Shown one piece after another: positions 33,381 to 43,623 of a stretch of 58,432 nucleotides of DNA. The first letter of the stretch is position 1. Every line of letters starts with the position of its first letter. Source of the DNA: an uncultured archaeon (GTDB lineage: Archaea > Hadarchaeota > Hadarchaeia > Hadarchaeales > Hadarchaeaceae). A program made the position numbers and the translations under genes. Under the pieces are notes generated by a model that was not told the DNA's origin, did not search any database, and saw only the letters and a program-made list of their open reading frames with translations. The stretch covers positions 1 through 58,432 of the forward strand of contig CAKZTQ010000021.1 of NCBI GenBank assembly GCA_937921735.1, given 5' to 3'.

Positions 33381-35498
33381 TCATAGGATCGACGAATCGA
33401 ACTTGCTCCTCAGGCGGAACTCCTCCTGTTTTCCTGCGTTCCACCGCCTGACGGGACGGTAATATCCAACCACGCGGGAGTAAACCTCGCACTCCTTACC
33501 GCACACTGGGCAGTTGAAATGCTCACCGGACATGTAACCGTGATTTTCGCAAAGCGAGAAAGTCGGCGTTAAGGTGAAGTACGGTACCCTAAAACCACCG
33601 ACGATTTTTCGGACCACGTCTGAACAGCCTCGGGGAGACGATATAAGGTCTCCCACCATAACTGGTACCTTCAAATCGGGCAACCTCTCAAATGCCCCCG
33701 AAAGGTAAACATGAAAGACCGTCCCGCCGCTGTAGAGGCACTGAAGCTCCTCCTGGTGCCGGAGCGCTTCCCTAAGGCTTAGGTCATGGTTCACTGGAAG
33801 GCAGGTCGAGTTTGTATAAAATGGTTCGCGCTCACCAGCGGTGATTATTTCCGGATATTTTCGCTTGTCTATCCTAGCCAGTCTGTAGCTCGTCCCCTCA
33901 GCGGGTGTCGCCTCGAGGTTATAGAGGTTTCCGGTCTCCTCCTGAAATTCGCGCAACTTTTCACGCATGAACTTAAGGACTTTAACCGCAAATCTACGTC
34001 CATCCTCGCCCACGATACCTCGATCGATATCCATGTTCAAAAGCGCCTCGTGCATTCCGACTAGGCCCACCGTGGAGAAGTGGTTCCTGAGCGTCCCCAA
34101 GTAGCGCTTCGTGTAGGGCAGCAACCCGTTTTGAATGTTTCTCTCCACCAACTTACGCTTGATCTCCAGTGCCTCCTTTGCTAGCTGCATGAGCCATTCC
34201 AAGCGCTCGAAGAACTCGTCTTCGTCCTTCGAAAGATGCCCCAGGCGGGGCATGTTCAACGTCACCACTCCCACGCTGCCCGTGGCATCAGACGAGCCAA
34301 AGAGCCCTCCTGTGACATTTCGACGAAGCTCCCTCAAGTCAAGCTGTAGCCGGCAGCACATGGCGCGGACGTCGCTTGGCTTCATATCGCTGTTGACGAA
34401 GTTCTGGAAATAAGGCGATCCGTACTTCGCGGTGAGTTTGAAGAGGGCAGCCGCCAGCTCCGAGTCCCAAGGAAACTCTTTTGTTATACCATAGGTCGGG
34501 ATTGGGAAGGTAAAGACGCGCCCTGCGGGATCGCCCTCCAACATGACCTCTATGAACGCCTTGTTGAGCATTTCGATTTCCTCCGAGAATTCTGAGTATG
34601 TCCTGTCCTGAGGCTTTCCTCCGACGATGGCGGGCTTATCCGCTAAATCCTCCGGGCAGGTCAGGGCAAAGGTTAAGTTCGTGAAGGGGGTCTGCCCGCC
34701 CCACCGCGAGCTGATGTTGAGGTTGAACACAAACATCTGTACGGCCTGTTTTACCTCCTCGTAGCTGAGCCCATCTGCCCGGATGAATGGAGCGAGCAAG
34801 ACGTCCATGTGATTGAAGGCCTGTGCTCCCGCCCATTCGTTTTGGAGTGAGCCTATGAAATTGACCATCTGCATGAGCGCGGTATCGAGGTGCTTGGGCG
34901 GATTGCAGTGTATTTTGCCCGGAGCATTGAAGCCCTCCGCGAGCAACATCTCAAGCGACCAGCCCGCGCAGTAGCCGCATAGCGACATTTGAAGATCGTG
35001 GATGTGTAGATCGCCGTTAACGTGGGCATCCGCAACCTCGGGCGGATATACTTTCACCAACGCATAGTTCGCCAACACGGCGTTGGAGGCGTGAAACATC
35101 AGCCCTGGGACGGTCTGCCCGTTGATGTTTGCGTTCTCGCGGACTCGCCAGTCAAGACCATTGAGGTAGGAGTCCACAAGCCCGACGACCGACAATTCCG
35201 CATCGCGCAGTTTTCTCAGCTCTTCCCTTTGCCTTCTGTATAAGATGAAAGCCTTTGCGGTTTTAGCATGACCATGATCAATCAGGACCTTTTCGATCAC
35301 ATCTTGGATGTCCTCGACGCTCGGTATCTTGTCGGCGAACCTTTGCTCGAGAATCCTCGCGACCTCGTCCGCAAGCCTTTCGGCGATCCTCCTATCTTTC
35401 CCACCCACGGCCTGTGCCGCCCTGAAAATTGCGTTGGTTATGCGGTTTTTATCGAAATCAACTAAGCTGCCATCGCGCTTTCGCACTTTCTCGATCAT
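33381..35498 (-). CDS. nrdD: anaerobic (class III) ribonucleoside-triphosphate reductase
   Basis: 705 aa; ATP-cone N-terminus, C-terminal Zn Cys cluster 'CPVCGKEC' and glycyl-radical 'RVVGYYRPVRRWNAGK'. Confidence 0.95.
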   Translation of the reverse strand: MIEKVRKRDGSLVDFDKNRITNAIFRAAQAVGGKDRRIAERLADEVARILEQRFADKIPSVEDIQDVIEKVLIDHGHAKTAKAFILYRRQREELRKLRDAELSVVGLVDSYLNGLDWRVRENANINGQTVPGLMFHASNAVLANYALVKVYPPEVADAHVNGDLHIHDLQMSLCGYCAGWSLEMLLAEGFNAPGKIHCNPPKHLDTALMQMVNFIGSLQNEWAGAQAFNHMDVLLAPFIRADGLSYEEVKQAVQMFVFNLNISSRWGGQTPFTNLTFALTCPEDLADKPAIVGGKPQDRTYSEFSEEIEMLNKAFIEVMLEGDPAGRVFTFPIPTYGITKEFPWDSELAAALFKLTAKYGSPYFQNFVNSDMKPSDVRAMCCRLQLDLRELRRNVTGGLFGSSDATGSVGVVTLNMPRLGHLSKDEDEFFERLEWLMQLAKEALEIKRKLVERNIQNGLLPYTKRYLGTLRNHFSTVGLVGMHEALLNMDIDRGIVGEDGRRFAVKVLKFMREKLREFQEETGNLYNLEATPAEGTSYRLARIDKRKYPEIITAGEREPFYTNSTCLPVNHDLSLREALRHQEELQCLYSGGTVFHVYLSGAFERLPDLKVPVMVGDLISSPRGCSDVVRKIVGGFRVPYFTLTPTFSLCENHGYMSGEHFNCPVCGKECEVYSRVVGYYRPVRRWNAGKQEEFRLRSKFDSSIL

Positions 35499-35607
35499 TT
35501 ATACCGCTCTCGGTTTACTCTCCTTGTGCTCATTTAACCCTTTTTAGGAGAGATCACCGAAAATGACTTCCACATCAGAAACTATGAGAAGATCGTCCGA
35601 GCTACGG

Positions 35608-36675
35608 TTACTTCAAGTAACCCCTCGCCCTCAGCAGCTCAGCGTTGAGCACTGCTGCCCCCGCCGCCCCGCGGATCACGTTGTGGCTACAGCACACGAA
35701 CTTAATGCCGTTGGGGAGGGCTCGATCGCCGCGGACCCTGCCCACGACCACCGCCATACCCGGCACGGAGCCGGCGTTCCTCGCGTACCTAGGCTGTGGC
35801 ATGTCCTCCTCCGGCGACACGATGACGGGTTGCCTAGGCGCCGTCGGCAGCTCCAACTCCTGCGGCAGGCCCCTGAAGTTGCTCAATACCTCTACTACCT
35901 CAGCGGGCGTAGCTTCTCGCCCCAGCTCCACGAACACCGCTATCGTGTGCCCGTCGAGCACTGGGACGCGATGGCAACTCGCGCTCACCCGAATGGGCGC
36001 GAGCTCGACGCGACCATCCCTAAGCGAGCCGAGGAGTTTGAGCGGCTCCTCCTCGCACTTGTCCTCCTCCTTGGCGATGAATGGGATGATGTTGTCCTCT
36101 ATCGCCATGGAGGGCACGCCCGCCCATCCGGCGCCCGATAAGGCCTGCATCGAGGAGATGAAGACCCGACGGATGCCGAATTCATCGTACAGGGGCTTGA
36201 GCGGCAACACGAAGGTGATGGTGGTGCAGTTGGGGTTCTTCACTATGTAGCCATCCCAGCCTCGTCTTTCCCTCTGCACGTCGATGAGCGCGAGGTGATC
36301 GGGGTTGACTTCTGGAATTATCAGAGGGATATCTGAGTCCATCCGGAAGTTGCTCGAGTTGGAGCTCACGACGAAGCCGGCCTCCGCGCAGGCCGGCTCG
36401 ACCCTTTGCGCCTCGTCGGCCGGCATGGCGGAAAACAGCAACTCCACATCCTCCACGGCCTTTGGGTCGGTGGGCCTCACCTCTATATCGGCCACCTCTC
36501 GAGGCACCTCTTCGCTGAGGTACCACTTCGCCACCTCGGCGTAGCGCTTGCCGGCGGAGCGCTCAGACGCGGTCAGCGCCGCGAGCTCGAACCAAGGGTG
36601 ATCTAACAACAATTTGACGAAGTGCTGTCCCACCGTGCCCGTGGCGCCCAACACGCCGACCGGGATCTTGGCCAT
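35608..36675 (-). CDS. asd: aspartate-semialdehyde dehydrogenase
   Basis: 'VGVLGATGTVGQHF', 'IVKNPNCTTI', 'QALSGAG'. Confidence 0.95.
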   Translation of the reverse strand: MAKIPVGVLGATGTVGQHFVKLLLDHPWFELAALTASERSAGKRYAEVAKWYLSEEVPREVADIEVRPTDPKAVEDVELLFSAMPADEAQRVEPACAEAGFVVSSNSSNFRMDSDIPLIIPEVNPDHLALIDVQRERRGWDGYIVKNPNCTTITFVLPLKPLYDEFGIRRVFISSMQALSGAGWAGVPSMAIEDNIIPFIAKEEDKCEEEPLKLLGSLRDGRVELAPIRVSASCHRVPVLDGHTIAVFVELGREATPAEVVEVLSNFRGLPQELELPTAPRQPVIVSPEEDMPQPRYARNAGSVPGMAVVVGRVRGDRALPNGIKFVCCSHNVIRGAAGAAVLNAELLRARGYLK

Positions 36676-36745
36676 GGAAACCCCCGGCTACCTTCATACG
36701 TAAGTAGATTTATACCTCTCGGGACTTACTGAAGTCGGTGCCCCA

Positions 36746-36868
36746 TTGCCTAGGCGGAAGTATGGACGCATGGTGAAACCCTTACCCCAGCCACCACCCC
36801 CGGAAAAGTGCCGATTTTGCAAGCTGGGGAGGCCCTGCCCGATCCACGGGCGAAAGGATCGCGCTTGA
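36746..36868 (+). CDS. small Cys-rich peptide
   Basis: TTG-initiated 40-aa reading frame ending ...PPPPEKCRFCKLGRPCPIHGRKDRA; CxxC and CPIH suggest a metal site. Confidence 0.35.
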   Translation: MPRRKYGRMVKPLPQPPPPEKCRFCKLGRPCPIHGRKDRA

Positions 36869-36884
36869 GCGAGATCTAAGGACA

Positions 36885-37712
36885 GTGAGCAACATGAGGA
36901 AAAAACGTGGGGCAAAAGCTCCGGTGATCGTGCTTTCGTTGGCCGTCGCGATATTGGCTTGCGCCTCCCTTTTTCTCTGGCTCAACGCGCGTCAACTCAG
37001 CCGAGAGCTCGAGCGGCGCGAGGAGGAGCTGCTCGAAATCAGCCGGGCGGTGGAGGAGGCCAGGGCGCTCATCGAGAGGCTGGCGGAGAACCTGAGGGCA
37101 AGCAAGGCAACGCTGGAGGTACTGCGTGGACGGGTGGATAAGCTCAGCGAGGAGATAGGGGAACTCGAGTCTAGGTTGGAGGCTCTCAGGCCCAAGGTCA
37201 CGGAGTACTTTGCCATCGGTATCTCGGAGGAGAACGTCGGGGAGGTCATTTCGGTGCGCGTGACGCTGATCGGGGAGGACAACTGGGTGTCGGTCGACCT
37301 CTCCTACGTCTCCTACGGTGAGGACCTCCAAAGGTCCGCGAGGGAGGCGGTGGTAGCCGTCGCCTTTCTGGAGAACAAAAGCTCGCTCGGCGTGGGGGTC
37401 GTGGTCAGGTTTGGAAGTCCAGGTAAGTCGATCAGGGTGGACGGACCTAGCGCGGGGGCAGCGATCGCGATCGCCATCTACGCCTGCCTGCACGGCAAGC
37501 AGGTGGACAACCGAGTGCTGATCACCGGAGCCATAAGGCCCAACGCTACTATAGGCTGGGTTGGCTCGGTCGAGGAGAAGGCGATCGCCGCTCGCGACTG
37601 GGGCGCCAAACTGCTGCTCGTCCCCCGAGGGCAGCACGTAGACGTGCAGGGGATCGAGATCGTCGAGGTCTCCGACCTGCGGGAGGCGCTCGCCTACGTG
37701 TTGAGGGATTGA
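36885..37712 (+). CDS. membrane-anchored Lon (S16) protease-domain protein without AAA+ module
   Basis: N-terminal TM, coiled coil, then 'VDGPSAGAAIAIAIYACLHGK' (Ser) and 'VGSVEEKAIAARDWGAKLLLVP' (Lys). Confidence 0.85.
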   Translation: MSNMRKKRGAKAPVIVLSLAVAILACASLFLWLNARQLSRELERREEELLEISRAVEEARALIERLAENLRASKATLEVLRGRVDKLSEEIGELESRLEALRPKVTEYFAIGISEENVGEVISVRVTLIGEDNWVSVDLSYVSYGEDLQRSAREAVVAVAFLENKSSLGVGVVVRFGSPGKSIRVDGPSAGAAIAIAIYACLHGKQVDNRVLITGAIRPNATIGWVGSVEEKAIAARDWGAKLLLVPRGQHVDVQGIEIVEVSDLREALAYVLRD

Positions 37713-37717
37713 GGGGT

Positions 37718-38542
37718 TCATCGACGCAGGCCGAGCACGTCCTGCATGTCGTGCACCTCTCCAGCCCCGCACTTGACGACGTGACGTATCGCCAGCATCG
37801 CTCCCCTCGCGAAGGCCTCCCTGCTGTGGGCGCGGTGCACGAGCTCGAGGCGCTCGCCTGGGGCGGCGAAGGTCACGATGTGCTCGCCTACGATATCGCC
37901 GGCGCGGATGGAGTGGATGCAGATTTCCTCCTTGGTCCTGGGCTGCCTACCCTTCGGCCTGCCGCACCTTATGCTGTCCTTATCCAGCCCCAGCTTCTCG
38001 GCGATTATCTCCGCCGCCCTCAGCGCCGTCCCGCTTGGGGAGTCAACCTTGTGCGAGTGGTGTGCCTCCACGATCTCCACGTCGTAGCCCTTTCCCAGCA
38101 GTTCGGCGGCCACCTCCAGGAGCTTGAAGAAAACGTTCACGCCTATCGACATGTTGGGCGCCACTACCGCGGCGATGCCGGCCTCCCTTATCGTCCTTAA
38201 CATCTCCTCTCTCTGCTCCGGGGTGAAACCGGTGGTCCCCACGACGACCCTCACGCCGCTCTCGGCCGCTGCTCGAACGTTCTCGAGCGCCGCCTCTGGG
38301 TTCGTGAAGTCCACCAGCACATCCGGCCTCACCTCCGCAAGCACCTCCCTCAGCCTCTCCGCGCCCACCGTGCGCACGCCGAGTCCTTCGATGCCCGCGA
38401 GCTCACCGGCGTCCTTACCCGCAAGCGGGGTGTGGGGCGCATCCACGGCCGCGACGAGCTTCATATCAGGCTGTCCCGCGATTTCCCTAACTACTAGCTT
38501 ACCCATCCGCCCGCCCGCGCCACAGACCGCGACCCTAATCAC
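37718..38542 (-). CDS. dapB: 4-hydroxy-tetrahydrodipicolinate reductase
   Basis: 'VAVCGAGGRMGKLVV', 'VVGTTGFT', 'EAHHSHKVDSPSGTAL'. Confidence 0.95.
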   Translation of the reverse strand: MIRVAVCGAGGRMGKLVVREIAGQPDMKLVAAVDAPHTPLAGKDAGELAGIEGLGVRTVGAERLREVLAEVRPDVLVDFTNPEAALENVRAAAESGVRVVVGTTGFTPEQREEMLRTIREAGIAAVVAPNMSIGVNVFFKLLEVAAELLGKGYDVEIVEAHHSHKVDSPSGTALRAAEIIAEKLGLDKDSIRCGRPKGRQPRTKEEICIHSIRAGDIVGEHIVTFAAPGERLELVHRAHSREAFARGAMLAIRHVVKCGAGEVHDMQDVLGLRR

Positions 38543-39428
38543 CCTTCATCAACCCCATGTCCATCAATACCCTGCGCAGCTTCTCCCTGTTCTCAGGCTG
38601 GAGCTCCACCAGCGGGAGCCTGGGCTTGCCGGCTGGCATGCCCATCATCTCCATCGCCGCCTTCACGGGCGAGGGGTTGGTCTCGATGAACAGCGCCTTG
38701 AACAAGGGCATCAGCTCGTAGTGGATTCGCCTGGCCTCCTCCAGCCTGCCCTCGAAGAAGGCGTCCACCAACCTCGCGACCCTCTCCGGCACCAGGTTGG
38801 ACGCCACAGAGATCACGCCCACCCCCCCGAGCGCCAGGATGGGGAAGGTCAGCGAGTCTTCGCCTGCGGTCACGAAGAACTCCCTGTCGTGGGTCAGCTG
38901 AATGATCCTCATCACCTGATCCAAGTTGCCGCTAGCCTCCTTCACGCCGACCACGTTTTTTAGCTCCGCTAGCTTGGCCATGGTCTCTGGCTCGATGTTG
39001 ACGCCGGTGCGGGATGGGATGTTGTACAGCACTTGCGGAATGTCCACCGTTTCCGCGATCTTCTTGAAGTGCTCGTAGAGGCCTCGCTGGGTGGGCTTGT
39101 TGTAGTAGGGCGCCACCAGCAGCGCTCCATCCGCGCCTATCTCCTTGGCGTGCTCGGTCAGCATTATCGCCTCCCAAGTGCTGTTGCTTCCCGTGCCCGC
39201 GAGGACGGGAACCCTACCCTTGGCGGCGTCCACGGTGATCTCTATCACCCTCTTGTGTTCCTCGTACGAGAGCGTCGCGCACTCGCCCGTCGTGCCAACT
39301 GGCACCAAGCCGTGGATGCCCTTCCTTATTTGAAACTCGACGTTCGCGCGCAGCCCCTCCTCATCAACCTCGCCCCTCGCGTCGAAGGGCGTAACCATGG
39401 CCGTGTAGGCCCCTCTAAACACCCTCAA
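38535..39428 (-). CDS. dapA: 4-hydroxy-tetrahydrodipicolinate synthase
   Basis: 'LVPVGTTGECATLSYEEH', 'APYYNKPTQRGLYEHF', 'YNIPSRTG', 'GVKEASGN'. Confidence 0.95.
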   Translation of the reverse strand: MRVFRGAYTAMVTPFDARGEVDEEGLRANVEFQIRKGIHGLVPVGTTGECATLSYEEHKRVIEITVDAAKGRVPVLAGTGSNSTWEAIMLTEHAKEIGADGALLVAPYYNKPTQRGLYEHFKKIAETVDIPQVLYNIPSRTGVNIEPETMAKLAELKNVVGVKEASGNLDQVMRIIQLTHDREFFVTAGEDSLTFPILALGGVGVISVASNLVPERVARLVDAFFEGRLEEARRIHYELMPLFKALFIETNPSPVKAAMEMMGMPAGKPRLPLVELQPENREKLRRVLMDMGLMKGD

Positions 39429-40663
39429 CTACCCACCTCCTTCATGGCTTGCTCCAAGAGCTCGACCGCCCGCTCCCTATCGGCCCAATTCACGAAGAAG
39501 GTGATCGAGGCCCTGCTCGAGAAGATCTCGATGATGTTTATGCCTTCCTTGGCCAGCGGCTCCGTCAGCTTGGCGATGACCCCCGGGGTCTCGATGAACT
39601 TCTCGCTCTCCGCGATGATCATGGCGATGTCCTCCTCGCTCGTCACCGACTTCATCACCTTGTTCCTCACCACGACTCGATGCAGGAGCTCGATCGCGCG
39701 TTTGGCCTCGCGCTTGTTGACGTAGAGCGAGAAGGACCTGGGACCTATCGAGACGCCGAAGATGTTTATTTTTTCCCTGCTGAGCGGCTCCACCGCCCTC
39801 TTCAGCACACCCGGCGTCGATTGCATCTCCTCCCCTACCACCGTCAGCATCGCTAACGGCTTCTCGTACAGGCTCACCCCCATGCTACCACCCCTTGGCC
39901 CAGTTATCACCGTGCCGCGCGCCGAGAGGTCGCCGTGGCGGAAGTGTATCACCTTAGCATTTATCTTTGGGTCCTTATAATCCAGCGCACGCGGGTGAAG
40001 GACTTTGGCGCCATACCTCGCCAAGTCCCGCATTTCCTCCACGGAGATGCTCTCCAACAACCTCGGATCCTTGACCGTGTTCGGGTCGCCGCTCATCACC
40101 CCCTCCACGTCCTTGACCAAGATCACCTCGTCCGCGTCGAGGCAGGCGCCGATGAGGAATGCCGTGATATCGCTCCCTCCCCTGCCCAAAGTTGTGATGC
40201 GACCCTCGGCGTCCTTGCCCAAGAAACCGCAGATCACCGGGATCGCTCCCTCCTCTAGCAGGGGTAGGATGAACCTCCGCACCCTCCGCCGGGTTTCGGG
40301 CAAATCCACCCTCGCGTTGCCGAACGAGCTATCCGTGACCACCGGCCATTCCTCACGGGCGGGGTCTATGCAGCGCGCATCCGCGCCAAAGCTGCGAAGG
40401 GCGGAGGCGAATATTCTGGCGCTCGTTCGCTCGCCCATTGCCAAGATGTCGTCCAACTCCGCGGGGCTGATCCTATCGCCAGTGCTCGACCTGGCCGCCT
40501 CGAGCAACTCATCGGTGGCGTGGCCCATCGCCGACACTACCACCGCCACCTGTGCTCCCCTCTCGACCTCGCGCGCGACGGACCTCGCGGCCAAGCGTAC
40601 CCTCTCGCCGTCGCCCACGCTCATCCCGCCGAACTTCACTACGATCCGCCTCACGTCAACCAC
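39425..40663 (-). CDS. lysC: aspartate kinase
   Basis: 'VKFGGMSVGDGERV', 'TLGRGGSDITA', ACT domains. Confidence 0.95.
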   Translation of the reverse strand: MVDVRRIVVKFGGMSVGDGERVRLAARSVAREVERGAQVAVVVSAMGHATDELLEAARSSTGDRISPAELDDILAMGERTSARIFASALRSFGADARCIDPAREEWPVVTDSSFGNARVDLPETRRRVRRFILPLLEEGAIPVICGFLGKDAEGRITTLGRGGSDITAFLIGACLDADEVILVKDVEGVMSGDPNTVKDPRLLESISVEEMRDLARYGAKVLHPRALDYKDPKINAKVIHFRHGDLSARGTVITGPRGGSMGVSLYEKPLAMLTVVGEEMQSTPGVLKRAVEPLSREKINIFGVSIGPRSFSLYVNKREAKRAIELLHRVVVRNKVMKSVTSEEDIAMIIAESEKFIETPGVIAKLTEPLAKEGINIIEIFSSRASITFFVNWADRERAVELLEQAMKEVGS

Positions 40664-41964
40664 CCAGGTATGCGATCCAAGCGGGTGAGGTCCTCGCAGG
40701 TCTCGCGCAGCCTCACCACCTCCGCCCTGCCAGAATTCACCAGCACCATCGCGGGGCGAGGTTGGGCCGTGTGCTGGTTGGACATCGCCAGCCCATAAGC
40801 CCCCACGTCGAAGATCGCGAGCAGGTCACCGGGCTCCACTCGCGGCAGCCTTCGCTCCTTGCCCAGGAAATCGCCGGACTCGCACAGGGGACCTGCGACG
40901 TTCACCACCTGCTCGGGCTCGGCGGTCATCTTGTTCGCGACCTCGATGTGATGGTAGGCCCCATAGAGCGCTGGCCTTATCAGCGCGTTCATGCCCGCAT
41001 CGACCGCCACCCAGCCGGGCATCCCTTGCCTCTCCTTACAGTAGCCGACCCTGGCGAGGAGCACGCCGGCATCGCCTACGATGTAGCGCCCCGGCTCGAA
41101 GGCGAGCGTGGGGGGCACCAGCCCGTGCTCGTCCACCTCCCGCTCGATTATCGGCACCACTCTGGAGGCCAGCTGCTCGGGATGCAATTCCACATCGCCT
41201 GGCTTGTAGGGGATGCCGAGGCCGCCGCCCATATCGAGGAAACGGATGTCCACGTCGAGCTCAGCCTTCAGCTGGGCGACGAGCGCCATTAGCCTCTCCG
41301 CCTCCTCCTCGAACGGCGCGGGGTCCAAGATCTGGGAGCCGATGTGGCAGTGGATGCCCACCACCTCCACGGTTTCCATCCCGGAGGCCATGCGGTACGC
41401 CTCAAGGGCTTGGCCGCTGGCGACGTCGAGGCCGAACTTGCTCTCCCTCAAGCCAGTGGCGATGTAGGGATGGGTGGGCGCGCTGATATCTGGGTTCACC
41501 CTAAAGCCGATGCGCGCGCGGCGTCCGAGCCTAGACGCGATGCGGTCGACGGTGTGGAGCTCCTGGAGGCTGTCGACGTTTACCAACACGTCCTCCGCTA
41601 TCGCCAGCTCCAGCTCGGCTGACGACTTGTTGTTGCCGTTGAAGACCGTCCGCTCGCCGGGCACGCCCACGCGGCGGGCTATGTTGAGCTCGCAGAGAGA
41701 GCTGACCTCCGCGCCGGCGCCCTCGCTCTGCAATATCTTGCAGATCGCGAGGTTGGAGTTCGCCTTGTAGGCGTAGCAGACCATGACGTCCCGCCAACGC
41801 CGAGCGAAGGCGCGGTAAAAGCGCCTGTAGTTCTCGCGGACCCGCTGCTCGTCGACGACGTAAAGTGGCGTGCCGAAGCGCTCCGCCAGCTCGACGGAGT
41901 CGCAGCCCCCGATTATCAGGTGTCCCTGCTCGTCGACCTCGAAATGGGATTTCAACATCAGCAT
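40651..41964 (-). CDS. lysA: diaminopimelate decarboxylase
   Basis: '[26 protein letters not shown]', 'HCHIGSQI', '[10 protein letters not shown]'. Confidence 0.95.
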   Translation of the reverse strand: MLMLKSHFEVDEQGHLIIGGCDSVELAERFGTPLYVVDEQRVRENYRRFYRAFARRWRDVMVCYAYKANSNLAICKILQSEGAGAEVSSLCELNIARRVGVPGERTVFNGNNKSSAELELAIAEDVLVNVDSLQELHTVDRIASRLGRRARIGFRVNPDISAPTHPYIATGLRESKFGLDVASGQALEAYRMASGMETVEVVGIHCHIGSQILDPAPFEEEAERLMALVAQLKAELDVDIRFLDMGGGLGIPYKPGDVELHPEQLASRVVPIIEREVDEHGLVPPTLAFEPGRYIVGDAGVLLARVGYCKERQGMPGWVAVDAGMNALIRPALYGAYHHIEVANKMTAEPEQVVNVAGPLCESGDFLGKERRLPRVEPGDLLAIFDVGAYGLAMSNQHTAQPRPAMVLVNSGRAEVVRLRETCEDLTRLDRIPGWLT

Positions 41965-43403
41965 GCCCTCTCCACCTCCTCGAGCGCCCGCCCGAACAGG
42001 TCTAGCCCCAGCTCCAGCTCCTTCCTGCTTATGATCAGGGGAGGGGCTATGCGGATGGTCGAGCGCCCCCCGCGGAAGACTATCACCCCCCTGTTCAAGG
42101 CCTTGCGCACCACGGCGTCGCGCTCCTCCACCGCTGGCTGCTTACGCTCGCGATCCTTCACGAGCTCCACCGCCAGCAGCAGGCCCTTGCCCCTGACCTC
42201 GCCCACGAGCTTGCTTTTTTCAGCCATCTCCTGCAGCCTCGCCAGCGCCAGCCTGCCAAGCTTCTCCGCCCGCTCGACCAATTTTTGCCGCTTCAGGACC
42301 TTCAGGCCCGCGAGGGCCGCGGCGCAGGCGAGGAGGTTGCCGCCGAAGGTGCTGGCGTGGGCGCCAGGCGACCAATCCATGACGTCGGCGCGCGCTACGG
42401 TGGCGCCCATGGGCACCATTCCCCCCGCTAGGGCTTTAGCCAGGCAGATGATGTCCGGCGCCACGCGCCAGTGCTCCATCGCGAACATCTTGCCCGTCCT
42501 GCCCAGGCCCGTCTGGATCTCGTCCGCTATCAGCAGCCAGCCGTGCTCCTCGCACAGCTCCTTGAGCATGGGGTAGAACTCGGGCGGGGGGATGATGTAG
42601 CCCGCGTTGCCCTGGATGGGCTCGGTTATCACCGCCGCCACCTCCTCGGGGGGCGTGGTGGTGGCTAGCGAGCTTCGGAGGTACTCGAAGCACAGGAAGT
42701 CGCAGCCGGGGTAGCTCTGCCCGAACTGGCAGCGGTAGCAGTAGGGGAAAGGCGCAAAGCTCACGCCCGGCACCAAGGGCTCGAAGAACCTCCGGTGCGT
42801 CGCGCTGCTCGACGACAAGCTCATCGCGCCGAAGGTTCGGCCGTGAAAGGCGCCCGCGAACGCGATCATGCGTGGGCGGCGGGTGTGCCAGCGAGCGCAC
42901 TTGAACGCCGCCTCCACCGCCTCGGTGCCGCTGTTGGCGAAGAACACGCGCTTCTCGAAGCTGCCCGGCGCGAGCGAAACCAGCTCCTCCGCGAGCTCCA
43001 CCTGAAGCTCATAGTAGAAGTCGGTGCCCGCGAAGTGCGTCAGCCTGGCGGCCTGCCTCTGCACCGCTCGAACCAGCGCGGGGTGGGAATAACCGTAGTT
43101 GAGCACGAACATGCCGGACGAGAGATCGAGGAAGACATTGCCGTCGACGTCGCGCACGTAAACGCCCCAGCCCTCCTCCCCCACCAGCGGGTCGGCTCGC
43201 GTGTAGGAAGGCGAGATCACGCGCTCGTCGCGCTCGATGATCCTCCTCGCTCTTGGGCCTGGGATCTGTTTGATCACGCGCGGCCCACCCCTGACCCAAC
43301 TCGGCCTGGACAAGGAGATCACCGACGGCATTAATGAAAACGAGCAGGTATTTAATAAGCTCGATGAGGGCGGGCTAGCTAGCGACGAGCACCTTAAAGC
43401 CAT
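41958..43403 (-). CDS. class III PLP aminotransferase (GABA/acetylornithine-type)
   Basis: '[14 protein letters not shown]', '[19 protein letters not shown]', '[12 protein letters not shown]'; true start probably downstream of track start (near VIKQIPGP). Confidence 0.9.
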   Translation of the reverse strand: MALRCSSLASPPSSSLLNTCSFSLMPSVISLSRPSWVRGGPRVIKQIPGPRARRIIERDERVISPSYTRADPLVGEEGWGVYVRDVDGNVFLDLSSGMFVLNYGYSHPALVRAVQRQAARLTHFAGTDFYYELQVELAEELVSLAPGSFEKRVFFANSGTEAVEAAFKCARWHTRRPRMIAFAGAFHGRTFGAMSLSSSSATHRRFFEPLVPGVSFAPFPYCYRCQFGQSYPGCDFLCFEYLRSSLATTTPPEEVAAVITEPIQGNAGYIIPPPEFYPMLKELCEEHGWLLIADEIQTGLGRTGKMFAMEHWRVAPDIICLAKALAGGMVPMGATVARADVMDWSPGAHASTFGGNLLACAAALAGLKVLKRQKLVERAEKLGRLALARLQEMAEKSKLVGEVRGKGLLLAVELVKDRERKQPAVEERDAVVRKALNRGVIVFRGGRSTIRIAPPLIISRKELELGLDLFGRALEEVERAC

Positions 43404-43623
43404 CAGCCCTTAAAGCCCTCACCCATCTTCTGCCCCAGCTAGCTATTCGGCGCGGGTTTAAAAAAGCTTTCGTTGCGGCGATGATCATTCGTGGTGAAGC
43501 TCCTATCGCTTGGCCCGCCGGACGAGCTGATCGGCTGCTACTCCCGAGCGATTTCCTCGCCATCTACGGGGTCCGTGACGCCACTTCCCCTAGGCACCTA
43601 CCTTTTTTATACTGCAGGACAAC

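Noticed and set aside
36876-37772. 298-aa minus-strand ORF opposite the Lon-domain gene
   Set aside because: Shadow ORF in GC-rich DNA; the plus-strand frame has clear protease motifs
43480-43570. Box C/D sRNA candidate (GATGATCATTCGTGG...CTGA)
   Set aside because: C box does not match RTGATGA and no convincing paired C'/D' boxes
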